This document shows positions 33,101 through 39,313 of a DNA stretch of 39,313 nt, piece after piece. The notes beneath the pieces are model-generated. The model had not been told where the DNA came from and searched no databases. It saw only the letters and a list, made by a program, of their open reading frames with translations. Positions within the stretch are counted from its first letter, which is position 1. Each line of letters begins with the position of its first letter. Position numbers and translations under genes: made by a program. The stretch is taken from positions 1 through 39,313 of the forward strand of contig NZ_JRKN01000028.1 in the NCBI RefSeq assembly GCF_000763905.1, read 5' to 3'. Origin of the DNA: Paracoccus halophilus. Lineage in GTDB: Bacteria > Pseudomonadota > Alphaproteobacteria > Rhodobacterales > Rhodobacteraceae.

Positions 33101-34459
33101 CTACCCCTTTGGCCAGATTGGATGATGGTCATCGATGACAAAAGGGTGGGCGTGACGGACCGGCCCATGGCGATGGCCGCGCTTCGCGTCGGCCTCGCCG
33201 GAGAGAGGCGGCGCATGATCGACCCCGGCTTCAAGCGGATGGCTGTGCTCGATTTCGTGGTGATCGTGCTCGATGATATCGGGATCATGTGCGGGCCAGA
33301 GTCGCACGGCAGCAATCGCGCCAGCCCCAGCCGCGATGGCCAGCACCGCGAAAGCCGTCGTCATCCCGAAACCTGCTCCGAGCCAACCCGCCAGCGGATA
33401 GGTCACGAGCCATCCAGCATGCGACAGCGCGAATTGCGCGGCGAAGAGCGACGGCCGATCCTCCGGGTGTGCGGAGCGACGCAGCAGGATTCCACCTGGC
33501 GTCATGACAGCGGAACCGGCGGCGCCCAGCAAGAACCAGAGAACCAGAATGGACCACCAGCTCTGGTAAAACGCGGCAATCGCGAGCAACATCGGCAAAG
33601 CTACTGAGCCCGTGATCATGACGCTGCGCGGTGATCTGCCTTCGAGGAGTTTGAGCAAGGCGAAGGCGACGACCATGGAACCCGCCCCATAAGTAGCAAA
33701 GAACCATGCAACATCGCCTTCCGTGCCCCCGAAGCCTGCGCGAACGATGACCACCGTGTTCACGATCACCATCGCGCCCGCCGCCGACGAAGCAAAGCTG
33801 AGGGCTAGCAACCCGCGCAGGCGCGGCGTCGCGAAATAGATCCGGCTTCCGCGTGTCAGCCGTTCAAGGAAGGGGCGCTGCACCGTCTTGGCGACCGGCA
33901 GGGCGACCGAAAGGACCAGCAGGCCCGAGGCGATGAAGCCGATGGCATTGCCGAGGAACAGCCAATGAAAGCTGATGAGCGTGAGCAGAAGGGCGGCCAG
34001 CAGTGGGCTGAGCAGGGATTCGAGATCATAGGCCAGCCGCGACATGGAAAGCGCGGCGGTATATTCCTTTTCGTCGGGAAGAACGTCGGGAATGGTCGCC
34101 TGGAAAGTCGGCGTGAAGGCAGCCGAACAGGACTGGAACAGGAAGACCAGCGCATAGATTTGCCAGACCTCCGTGACGAACGGCAGTAGCAGAACCATAC
34201 CGGCACGCAGGACATCGAGCGTCACCAAAAAGGCGCGGCGCGGCACCCGGCCCGCCAACGCGCCCGCGAAGGGCGAGACGCCGACATAGGCGATCATTTT
34301 GACGGCGAGGGAGATGCCCAGCACTTGACCGGCGTCGGTGCCAGCCAGATCATAGGCGAGCAGGCCGAGGGCGACCGTGGTGAGACCCGTGCCGATCAGG
34401 GAAAGGACCTGCGCGGCGAAGAGATTACGATATGTCCGGTTGACGAGGATCGAAACCAT
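33101..34459 (-). CDS. MFS transporter with His-rich C-terminus (probable metal efflux)
   Basis: A 452-residue major facilitator protein with about 11-12 membrane helices; it begins MVSILVNRTYRNLFAAQVLS. The C-terminal 60 residues are cytoplasmic and His/Asp-rich (HDPDIIEHDHHEIEHSHP, KRGHRHGPVRHAHPFVIDDH), as in NreB-like nickel/cobalt pumps. Position in a cluster with ArsR/SmtB and CzcD-type genes supports divalent-metal export; the exact ion is inferred. The ATG at 34459 lies 7 nt after the stop of a tiny upstream ORF, so translation is probably coupled. A MerR-type promoter is at 34638-34668. Confidence 0.85.
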   Translation of the reverse strand: MVSILVNRTYRNLFAAQVLSLIGTGLTTVALGLLAYDLAGTDAGQVLGISLAVKMIAYVGVSPFAGALAGRVPRRAFLVTLDVLRAGMVLLLPFVTEVWQIYALVFLFQSCSAAFTPTFQATIPDVLPDEKEYTAALSMSRLAYDLESLLSPLLAALLLTLISFHWLFLGNAIGFIASGLLVLSVALPVAKTVQRPFLERLTRGSRIYFATPRLRGLLALSFASSAAGAMVIVNTVVIVRAGFGGTEGDVAWFFATYGAGSMVVAFALLKLLEGRSPRSVMITGSVALPMLLAIAAFYQSWWSILVLWFLLGAAGSAVMTPGGILLRRSAHPEDRPSLFAAQFALSHAGWLVTYPLAGWLGAGFGMTTAFAVLAIAAGAGAIAAVRLWPAHDPDIIEHDHHEIEHSHPLEAGVDHAPPLSGEADAKRGHRHGPVRHAHPFVIDDHHPIWPKG

Positions 34460-34466
34460 GGCGATC

Positions 34467-34598
34467 CTATTGGCTGGTGAAAAATTCGCGCTCGGCCGGC
34501 CCAAACTGGACCGCGTCGAAGCGCACGCAGGTCGTGCCTTCGACCGGCGGGCCGGATTTCGTTTCAACCGACAAGTTGTTCTTCACCAAAGCGTGCAT
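34467..34598 (-). CDS. Small 43-aa ORF upstream of the MFS gene
   Basis: The predicted peptide begins MHALVKNNLSVETKSG, contains VEGTTCVRFDAVQFG and ends FFTSQ. It has a good ribosome site (GGAGACGGTA before the ATG) and stops 7 nt before the MFS start. There is no membrane segment or signal peptide. One cysteine is present. It could be a leader peptide or a small metal-response protein; I do not recognise the family. Confidence 0.5.
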   Translation of the reverse strand: MHALVKNNLSVETKSGPPVEGTTCVRFDAVQFGPAEREFFTSQ

Positions 34599-34637
34599 TA
34601 CCGTCTCCTTACCTTCGTCAATCGGGCCTCAGACAGA

Positions 34638-34668
34638 ACTGTGCGGTCTCCAATGGTTGGAAGGTCAA
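34638..34668 (-). promoter_or_regulatory. MerR-type promoter for the small ORF and MFS gene
   Basis: On the minus strand, TTGACC (34668-34663) is followed by a 19-bp spacer and CACAGT (34643-34638). The spacer holds the dyad TCCAA-CCA-TTGGA. The over-long spacer with a central dyad is typical of promoters activated by MerR-family proteins. The CueR-like regulator at 37005-37517 is the nearest candidate; the -10 is weak. Confidence 0.55.
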
Positions 34669-34847
34669 GACCCGATTTCATCTGATTCCCGGCAAGCCGA
34701 CCCAAGCTCGCGCGCCGGACTGAACGCGGCGAGTTCAATCTTCGTAGTACGGCTCAGACACGAAGCGAGGCGATGAGTTAGCCGTGCGGAGCCAAGGACG
34801 CAGGTGCCGAATTCACATCGTGTTTCGGATGGCTCCGCTGATTTTAC

Positions 34848-35162
34848 CTAGTCATCAGCATGGTCTTCGTGGATATGGAACGCCATGTCGATCAGCATGT
34901 CGCTTACATGGCTGTCCGCCACTTCGTAGAAGACCTGCTTTGACCGACGCTCCCCTCTGACGAGCCTTGCACCTCTGAGCAGCCGCAAATGATGGCTGAC
35001 CAACGTCTGCGATAGCTCCAGATTCTCAACAATCTCGCCAACAGACCTTGGACCTGGCAGGCAAAAGAGCAGAATTCTCAGTCTTGTGGGATCGCCCAGC
35101 AGGCGGAAAGTCTCTGCCAATACGGTTACGTCGTGCTGCGTCAAGGATGGGGCTTGTTTCAA
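34848..35162 (-). CDS. ArsR/SmtB-family metal-sensing repressor
   Basis: A 104-residue winged-helix repressor. The HTH reads VGEIVENLELSQTLVSHHLR. The alpha-5 helix carries D83, H85, H96 and E99, the same spacing as the zinc site of SmtB (D104, H106, H117, E120), so it should sense Zn(II) or Co(II); there is no CVC arsenic site. The start is a TTG at 35162 with AGGAG 8 nt upstream; an ATG nearby is out of frame. It lies 14 nt after the CDF gene in the same operon and probably binds the operator at 36218-36241. Confidence 0.88.
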   Translation of the reverse strand: MKQAPSLTQHDVTVLAETFRLLGDPTRLRILLFCLPGPRSVGEIVENLELSQTLVSHHLRLLRGARLVRGERRSKQVFYEVADSHVSDMLIDMAFHIHEDHADD

Positions 35163-35176
35163 TGCTCATGCTCCTG

Positions 35177-36202
35177 TTAGGCGTGGACGTGCTCATGGCC
35201 ATTGTCATGGTCGTGTCCATCCCCATGCGCGTGGCCCGTCGGGACAGGGAATTGGGACAGGCTGCATGCTTCCGCTTCGTCATTCCAGTCGATAGCGATA
35301 GTCGCATGTTCGATCGTAAACTGTGACTTCAGTTCATTCTCGACTCCGCGCACGACCGAGCGAGCATCGACATCGGCAGCCGGTCGCACATGCATCGTGG
35401 CCAAGGTCCGCCCGGAGGTGATCGACCAGACATGGATGTGGCTAACGGACGCCACGCCAGGGATATTATCGACGAGATGACGTTGAATCTTTTCGGGCGT
35501 CGCGTTGTCGGGCGCACCTTCGAGCAGGATATGAATCGACTTGCCGAGAAGGCCCCAGGCGCTGCGCAGGATCAACAGGGAGACAACCACCGACAGGATG
35601 GGATCGATCGGGGTCCAACCCGTGTAAGAGATCGCAATGGCTGCTGAAACCGCACCCACGGAACCGAGCAGGTCACCCATGACATGAAGGGCGGCGCCCT
35701 TGATGTTGACGTGCTCGCTATCGCCGCGCGTCAGAATCCAGAACACCAGAATATTGATGAGAAGGCCGGCGATGGCAACGCCGAGCATTGGTCCCGCCAA
35801 GATCACGTGCGGTTCCTGGAAGCGCTGCCAAGCTTCATAGACAATCCAGACGACGATCGCGAACAGCGTGATCGCATTGATGAAACCGGCAAGGACCTCG
35901 AAACGCAGATAACCGAAGGTTCGCTTGGGGTCGGCCGCGCGCCGTCCGAACCGAAAGGCCGCATAGGCTAGCGCAAGCGCAGCCGCGTCGCTCAACATAT
36001 GTCCGGCGTCGGCCAGCAGCGCCAGCGATCCTGAGATCAGACCGCCGATCACCTCCACGATCATGAACGTGAAGATCAGGAAAAACGATAGAAGAACCTT
36101 GCGCTCATTATCGCTCGTGACGGTCGGCGCATGGGAGTGATCGTGGGAATGGTCATCGTGAGAATGACCATGGCTGTGTGAATGGGACATTTCAGGGCTC
36201 AT
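35177..36202 (-). CDS. czcD: CzcD-type cation diffusion facilitator
   Basis: A 341-residue CDF exporter. The N-terminus (HSHSHGHSHDDHSHDHSH) and C-terminus (GHAHGDGHDHDNGHEHVH) are His-rich. Six membrane helices include the metal-site residues H68/D72 (ADAGHMLSD) and H172/D176 (LHVMGDLLGS). The cytoplasmic domain has VASVSHIHVWSITSGRTLAT. It exports Zn, Co or Cd using the proton gradient. The start at 36202 (MSPEMSH) is likely; 36190 is possible and both have weak ribosome sites. First gene of an operon with the ArsR gene. Confidence 0.93.
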   Translation of the reverse strand: MSPEMSHSHSHGHSHDDHSHDHSHAPTVTSDNERKVLLSFFLIFTFMIVEVIGGLISGSLALLADAGHMLSDAAALALAYAAFRFGRRAADPKRTFGYLRFEVLAGFINAITLFAIVVWIVYEAWQRFQEPHVILAGPMLGVAIAGLLINILVFWILTRGDSEHVNIKGAALHVMGDLLGSVGAVSAAIAISYTGWTPIDPILSVVVSLLILRSAWGLLGKSIHILLEGAPDNATPEKIQRHLVDNIPGVASVSHIHVWSITSGRTLATMHVRPAADVDARSVVRGVENELKSQFTIEHATIAIDWNDEAEACSLSQFPVPTGHAHGDGHDHDNGHEHVHA

Positions 36203-36217
36203 CCGTTTGACATATAA

Positions 36218-36250
36218 CACATGAATAGATGTTCATATGTTGGATGTCAA
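36218..36250 (-). promoter_or_regulatory. Promoter and ArsR/SmtB operator before the CDF gene
   Basis: On the minus strand, TTGACA (36250-36245), a 17-bp spacer and TATTCA (36227-36222) form a near-ideal sigma-70 promoter. ATATGAACATCTATTCAT overlaps the -10 and matches the SmtB/CzrA-type 12-2-12 dyad. Binding there would block transcription until metal releases the repressor. Confidence 0.8.
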
Positions 36251-36340
36251 CCACCCCGCTAGCAATCCGCCCCAGCGGGCAGGGCCTACGGCGGGGTAGC
36301 GGGTCACCGTATCGCGCCGGTAGGCTTGATCACGGTCCGG

Positions 36341-36655
36341 TCAATGGACCGGGATGGGGTCGGGGGAAACCTGTCCCCTGCTGGCATTGACCAGCACCGC
36401 CGCAATGACCGCGGCAATCACGAGGGCAGCTCCAGCGCCCATAAGCGCAGGACCATAGCCGAAGATCAGTGCATCACTGGCAGATCTCTCCACATCGCCA
36501 CCGCCGGCCTCGCGCGCGATAGAGCGCACCGAGTGCATCCGGCAACCTGCTCGCCGTGACCGAGATGGAAATGGTCGAAAGGACGGCCAGCCCCAACGCA
36601 ACGCCGACTTGCTGCGAAGCGTTGAAGAGTACCGAAGCAATACCAGGAGGGGGGT
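36341..36655 (-). pseudogene. Remnant of a DHA2/EmrB-type MFS transporter
   Basis: Read on the minus strand, GIASVLFNASQQVGVALGLA and VLSTISISVTASRLPDAL match the last third of EmrB/QacA-type drug exporters. Near 36510-36520, in a GCGCGCG run, the frame shifts and continues as ASDALIFGYGPALMGAGAAL and VIAAVIAAVLVNAS to a stop at 36341. The front two-thirds are absent; upstream of about 36655 the sequence is unrelated. It is a 5'-truncated and frameshifted fragment. Confidence 0.72.
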
Positions 36656-36789
36656 CCGGCCGCCGCTGAGGTTCGATGTCCGCCGCCTCCGCATTGTGAT
36701 CCGCGACGCATCGGCAGTTGTTGACCTGCGTAGTCGGCAATGGCCCGTCCCGTTTCTGGCTCATCCATCCTTGGATCTCACTGGACAGA

Positions 36790-37002
36790 TCATATCTTAA
36801 TGACGTGCTGGCATTCTCTCCGAGGCGCGGGAAGCTTACCGATAGCCAGATAAGCTTCAGACAGTGGCTTGTGAGAAACTGCGGCACCAGTCTCTCGCGC
36901 ATCAATCAGTTCAAGGGTCTGCAAAAGCTTCTCGGCAACTTCCATGTCGCCGTCGGAACAGGCCCGTTTGAACAGGTGCAGGATTTCGCGGGCGAGGATC
37001 AT
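36790..37002 (-). CDS. Small hypothetical protein after the CueR-like gene
   Basis: A 70-residue helical protein beginning MILAREILHLFKRACSDGDM and continuing EVAEKLLQTLELIDARE; the two helices resemble a TPR-like pair. It starts 2 nt after the regulator's stop and has AGGGAG about 8 nt upstream, so it is co-transcribed. Small proteins of this look accompany metal and redox operons in proteobacteria, but I know no function. The 130 bases downstream to the MFS remnant show nothing recognisable. Confidence 0.6.
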   Translation of the reverse strand: MILAREILHLFKRACSDGDMEVAEKLLQTLELIDARETGAAVSHKPLSEAYLAIGKLPAPRRECQHVIKI

Positions 37003-37004
37003 AG

Positions 37005-37517
37005 CTACTGCTCCCTGGTGCCATAGCTGCTTCTTTTTGCCTGTACCGAACCAACGGGCCCGAGGTGCTCGAACTTGTTACCCGTCGCTCCAGAACGACG
37101 GCGAGTCTTGGGCCTCCTGGCCGACTTACCATCCGCCGAGAGTTCGTCGATGATCGGGCAGTCCGGTCGGGCATTACCCCGACAGTTTTCGGCCAGATGC
37201 TTGAGTGTCATGCTCATCTCCTGGAGTTCGCGTGCCTTCCGCTCAAGCTCTTCGACATGCTCAAGTGCAACACGCTTGACGTCAGCGCTCGCACGGCTTC
37301 GATCTCGCCACAGGGCGAGCAATTCGGTCATTTTCTCGACCGAGAAGCCGAGATCGCGCGCACGCCTGATGAAACGCAATGTATGCACATCCTTTTCGGA
37401 GTAGTCGCGATAGCCGCTATCTGTTCGGGATGCCTCCGGGATCAATCCAATCGATTCGTAGTAGCGGATCATCTTGGCCGAAACGCCCGATGCCGCCGCA
37501 GCCTTGCCGATATTCAT
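37005..37517 (-). CDS. cueR: CueR-like Cu(I)-responsive MerR-family regulator
   Basis: A 170-residue regulator beginning MNIGKAAAASGVSAKMIRYY. The metal loop has C112 and C120 (NCRGNARPDCPIID), the exact positions of the Cu(I) ligands in CueR. There is no serine-to-cysteine change toward MerR. A basic tail of about 45 extra residues (SARRPKTRRRSGATG onward) extends past the usual 130-135-residue length. The ATG at 37517 is preferred; another ATG is directly upstream at 37520. It lies 22 nt after the reductase gene, downstream of copA and grx on the same strand. It should activate the copper operon. Confidence 0.88.
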   Translation of the reverse strand: MNIGKAAAASGVSAKMIRYYESIGLIPEASRTDSGYRDYSEKDVHTLRFIRRARDLGFSVEKMTELLALWRDRSRASADVKRVALEHVEELERKARELQEMSMTLKHLAENCRGNARPDCPIIDELSADGKSARRPKTRRRSGATGNKFEHLGPVGSVQAKRSSYGTREQ

Positions 37518-37539
37518 CATCCTGTCCTTTCGGTAGGTT

Positions 37540-38556
37540 TTATGTGGTCGTTTCTTCGGGCGTAAAAAACACGTCCGCATGCATGTCCTCGCTCCGCAAA
37601 CCCAGTTCGCGAAACATGACGCCGGCAGCGTCAATCATGGCGGGCGGTCCCGCCATATATGCCTTCCAGCCATCGAGATCCTGAATGTCACTCACGATCG
37701 CATCCGTTACCAGGCCGGTTCGGAAGTGATCGGATCGGCTCACCTCCGAGAGCACGGGAATGAACTGGAGATTGTCGTACGTGCTCGCCAGAAGACTGAA
37801 ATGTTCGACCAGATAGAGATCGCGCTCCGTCCGCGCCCCAAAATAGAGATGGATCGGCTGACGCAGGCCGCTTGCCAGCGCCATTTCGACAATCGACTTG
37901 ATCGGAGCCAGACCCGACCCGCCGGCGACCGCGAGAATTGGACCGGTATGCTGTTCGCGCAAAAATGAATTGCCGAGCGGCCCGCGAACCGACACCTCGT
38001 CACCAACTTTGAGTGACCTGGCGACGTGTTCGCTCGTGGCTCCACCGGGCACATGCCTTATATGGAATTCGAGATGGGACCGGCCTGGCTGGTTCGCCAT
38101 TGAATAGTCGCGCGCCGGCACACCGGCAAACGTTACCTGCGCGTACTGGCCTGCCTTGAACGCGACGGTCTCGCCCGATTCAATCTCCAGCCTGATCTGG
38201 CGGATGTCGTGGGTTGCGTCATCGATGGCGACAACGCGGGTCCGATAGGTGCGAACGGGAAGATCAAGCTTTTCCTCATCCTCGTCGAGCCACACGACCG
38301 TACAGTCCGTGAGCGGCTGCGCCCGACACGCTAGGATCAAGCCCTGGTTTCGCTCTTCATCCGTCAGGGAAAACCGCGTGTGCGGCAGGAGGTCAACCTC
38401 GCCACTGAGCAGTCGGGACTTACATGAGCCGCAGCGGCCCGAGCGGCATCCATGTGGATATGCGATCCCTTCCTCCAGCGCCGTCTCGAGAATGGTGCGG
38501 CCAGCCGGGACGGTGATGGTGCGCGCTGCTTGCCGAATTTCGATCTGTCTTGCCAT
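37540..38556 (-). CDS. 2Fe-2S ferredoxin-type NAD(P)H reductase
   Basis: A 338-residue electron-transfer flavoprotein. An N-terminal plant-type ferredoxin domain holds C37, C42, C45 and C77 (HGCRSGRCGSCKSRLLSG, LACRAQ). The FAD domain has RDYSMANQPG, and the NAD domain has AVAGGSGLAPIKSIVEMAL and YMAGPPAMID. The order matches phenol hydroxylase P5 or CDP-glucoseen reductase proteins. Beside copA and cueR it may keep copper or thiols reduced; this is inferred. GGGAGA precedes the ATG. It starts 11 nt after grx. Confidence 0.88.
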   Translation of the reverse strand: MARQIEIRQAARTITVPAGRTILETALEEGIAYPHGCRSGRCGSCKSRLLSGEVDLLPHTRFSLTDEERNQGLILACRAQPLTDCTVVWLDEDEEKLDLPVRTYRTRVVAIDDATHDIRQIRLEIESGETVAFKAGQYAQVTFAGVPARDYSMANQPGRSHLEFHIRHVPGGATSEHVARSLKVGDEVSVRGPLGNSFLREQHTGPILAVAGGSGLAPIKSIVEMALASGLRQPIHLYFGARTERDLYLVEHFSLLASTYDNLQFIPVLSEVSRSDHFRTGLVTDAIVSDIQDLDGWKAYMAGPPAMIDAAGVMFRELGLRSEDMHADVFFTPEETTT

Positions 38557-38567
38557 GGCAATCTCCC

Positions 38568-38831
38568 TCAGGCAGTGCCCAATGACAGGGCTTCTGCCAG
38601 GCGAGGCTTCTGGTCGGCAAAGGTTCCGTAGAAGACCTGTTCGTTGACGATCGTGATCGGGGCGACACGCACACCGGTGCGCGCCTTCGCCTCTTCGGCT
38701 ATCTGGGGATCTGACAGATCCCGCTCTTCATATGGAACGCCCTGGTCTGCAAGCCACCGCTTGACAGCATGGCAGTCGGGGCAGGTTGGCGTTGTGTAAA
38801 GCACCACCGATGGGCTCTTCGTATTGGTCAT
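38568..38831 (-). CDS. Glutaredoxin-family protein
   Basis: An 87-residue thioredoxin-fold protein with the active site CPDC (C17, C20) in YTTPTCPDCHAVKRWL and the cis-proline region VRVAPITIVNEQVF. It is close to NrdH/mycoredoxin-like glutaredoxins. It lies between copA and the reductase gene and could accept electrons in a thiol-redox or copper-handling path. Length is normal. A GC-rich hairpin (38861-38876) lies upstream. Confidence 0.88.
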   Translation of the reverse strand: MTNTKSPSVVLYTTPTCPDCHAVKRWLADQGVPYEERDLSDPQIAEEAKARTGVRVAPITIVNEQVFYGTFADQKPRLAEALSLGTA

Positions 38832-38860
38832 CGTTCATTCCTTTTCTTCAGATCTGGCGA

Positions 38861-38876
38861 GCCTGCCGGAGCAGGC
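38861..38876 (-). terminator. GC-rich hairpin between copA and grx
   Basis: GCCTGC and GCAGGC pair perfectly around CGGA. There is no T-run, so it may attenuate or stabilise the message rather than end it. Confidence 0.35.
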
Positions 38877-38885
38877 CCGCATATC

Positions 38886-39171
38886 TCATTTCGCGGGTGC
38901 GAGTTCCGGCCGATCGTGCGGGGCAGCACCGCTCTCCACCTGCGCGGGGGCGCGGAAGGTCTTGAGCCGGAGCGCATTGCCGAGCACGAAGACGCTCGAC
39001 AGGGCCATGGCGCCGGCGGCGAAGACCGGTGACAGCAGGATGCCGTAGGCCGGATAGAGCAGCCCGGCGGCAACGGGGACCAGAGCTGTGTTGTAGGCGA
39101 AGGCCCAGAACAGGTTCTGCCGAATGTTCCCAATCGTCGCCTTGGACAGTGCGATTGCGTTCGGCACGCCT
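38886..39171 (-). pseudogene. copA: Copper-translocating P-type ATPase, C-terminal fragment
   Basis: Only the last two membrane helices and tail remain: [60 protein letters not shown] and LRLKTF are the hallmark end of P1B-type copper ATPases. Homology stops near 39171, where an IS21-like end begins. The actuator, phosphorylation and nucleotide domains are therefore cut off. The downstream grx-reductase-cueR genes have lost their normal copA-driven promoter and may now depend on the inserted element. Confidence 0.88.
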
Positions 39172-39313
39172 TGTAGGCTCCCCGACTGTCAATCGGCGTT
39201 GAATGTTCCCCCCCTATCGGCGTCCAAAAGGGACCCCTTTGGCGATGTGGCGAGCAGGCCCGTGGCGGCGTAGCTTTCCAGCTGGCGCAGCCGACGCGGG
39301 CCTGCGTTTCGGG
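39172..39313. mobile_element. IS21-family-like insertion sequence end (partial)
   Basis: The junction begins TGTAGGCTCCCCGACTGTCA and is followed by two related blocks, TCAATCGGCGTTGAATGTTC and TATCGGCGTCCAAAAGGGAC. Repeated sub-motifs of this sort are typical of IS21-family ends. A minus-strand frame from the window edge (39311) ends with TGA at 39189 and reads RRLRQLESYAATGLLATSPK before the stop; this may be the end of a transposase-region gene. Most of the element lies beyond the window. Confidence 0.6.

Overview
The window is a high-GC stretch of an alphaproteobacterial mobile element, most likely from the Hyphomicrobiales (Rhizobiales). The evidence is codon and gene style, rhizobial-type trb genes, and the family set DUF2958, DUF2493, DUF2285, DUF736, DUF2840, DUF2274 and TrbK-alt that marks alphaproteobacterial integrative and conjugative elements (ICEs) or ICE-like plasmids. 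Taxonomy is inferred. No integrase, tRNA, rRNA or CRISPR array is seen.

Layout. (1) Positions 1-420 hold nested inverted repeats abutting the 3' end of a broken ardC. (2) Positions 436-5637 are a mercury module: merR divergent from merT-merP-merF-like, then a merB-merA fusion and a frameshifted FAD disulfide oxidoreductase. (3) Positions 5640-10590 carry a second, different ardC remnant, DUF2958 and two unknown genes, a minus-strand methyltransferase beside a 5'-truncated DUF2493 gene, a membrane protein, a decayed inverted copy of ssb, a very structured leader and an intact ssb with its terminator. (4) Positions 10730-12721 hold small regulators: XRE, DUF2285, a frameshifted DUF6499/DUF2285 gene and an AlpA-like protein. 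(5) Positions 12740-17756 form a replication, partition and transfer-accessory block: repA with iterons inside its 3' end, parA, an orphan DNA methyltransferase, a small RHH-like gene, DUF2840, traF peptidase, DUF736 and a lytic transglycosylase. (6) Positions 17845-31994 hold a candidate oriT, a VirD2-like relaxase, traG, a CopG-like gene and the mating-pair operon trbB-C-D-E-J-K-L-F-G-I plus DUF2274. (7) Positions 31927-39313 are minus-strand cargo: a LysR regulator, a His-rich MFS efflux pump with a tiny upstream ORF, an ArsR/SmtB sensor, a CzcD-type exporter, an MFS remnant, a small unknown protein, a CueR-like regulator, a ferredoxin reductase, a glutaredoxin and the tail of a copper P-type ATPase cut by an IS21-like end.

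How it works together. The relaxase would nick oriT, TraG would pass the strand to the Trb type IV secretion channel, and RepA/ParA would support replication or stability of the circular form. SSB and the ardC, DUF2958 and DUF2493 genes look like leading-region establishment functions. If the nic site proposed here is right, the transferred strand is the template for those genes, and the hairpins before ssb could serve as a single-strand promoter. The cargo handles Hg(II) and organomercury, Cu, and probably Zn/Co/Ni. Several breaks (two ardC stubs, a truncated DUF2493 gene, decayed ssb, two frameshifts, a split MFS remnant, cut copA) show repeated recombination.
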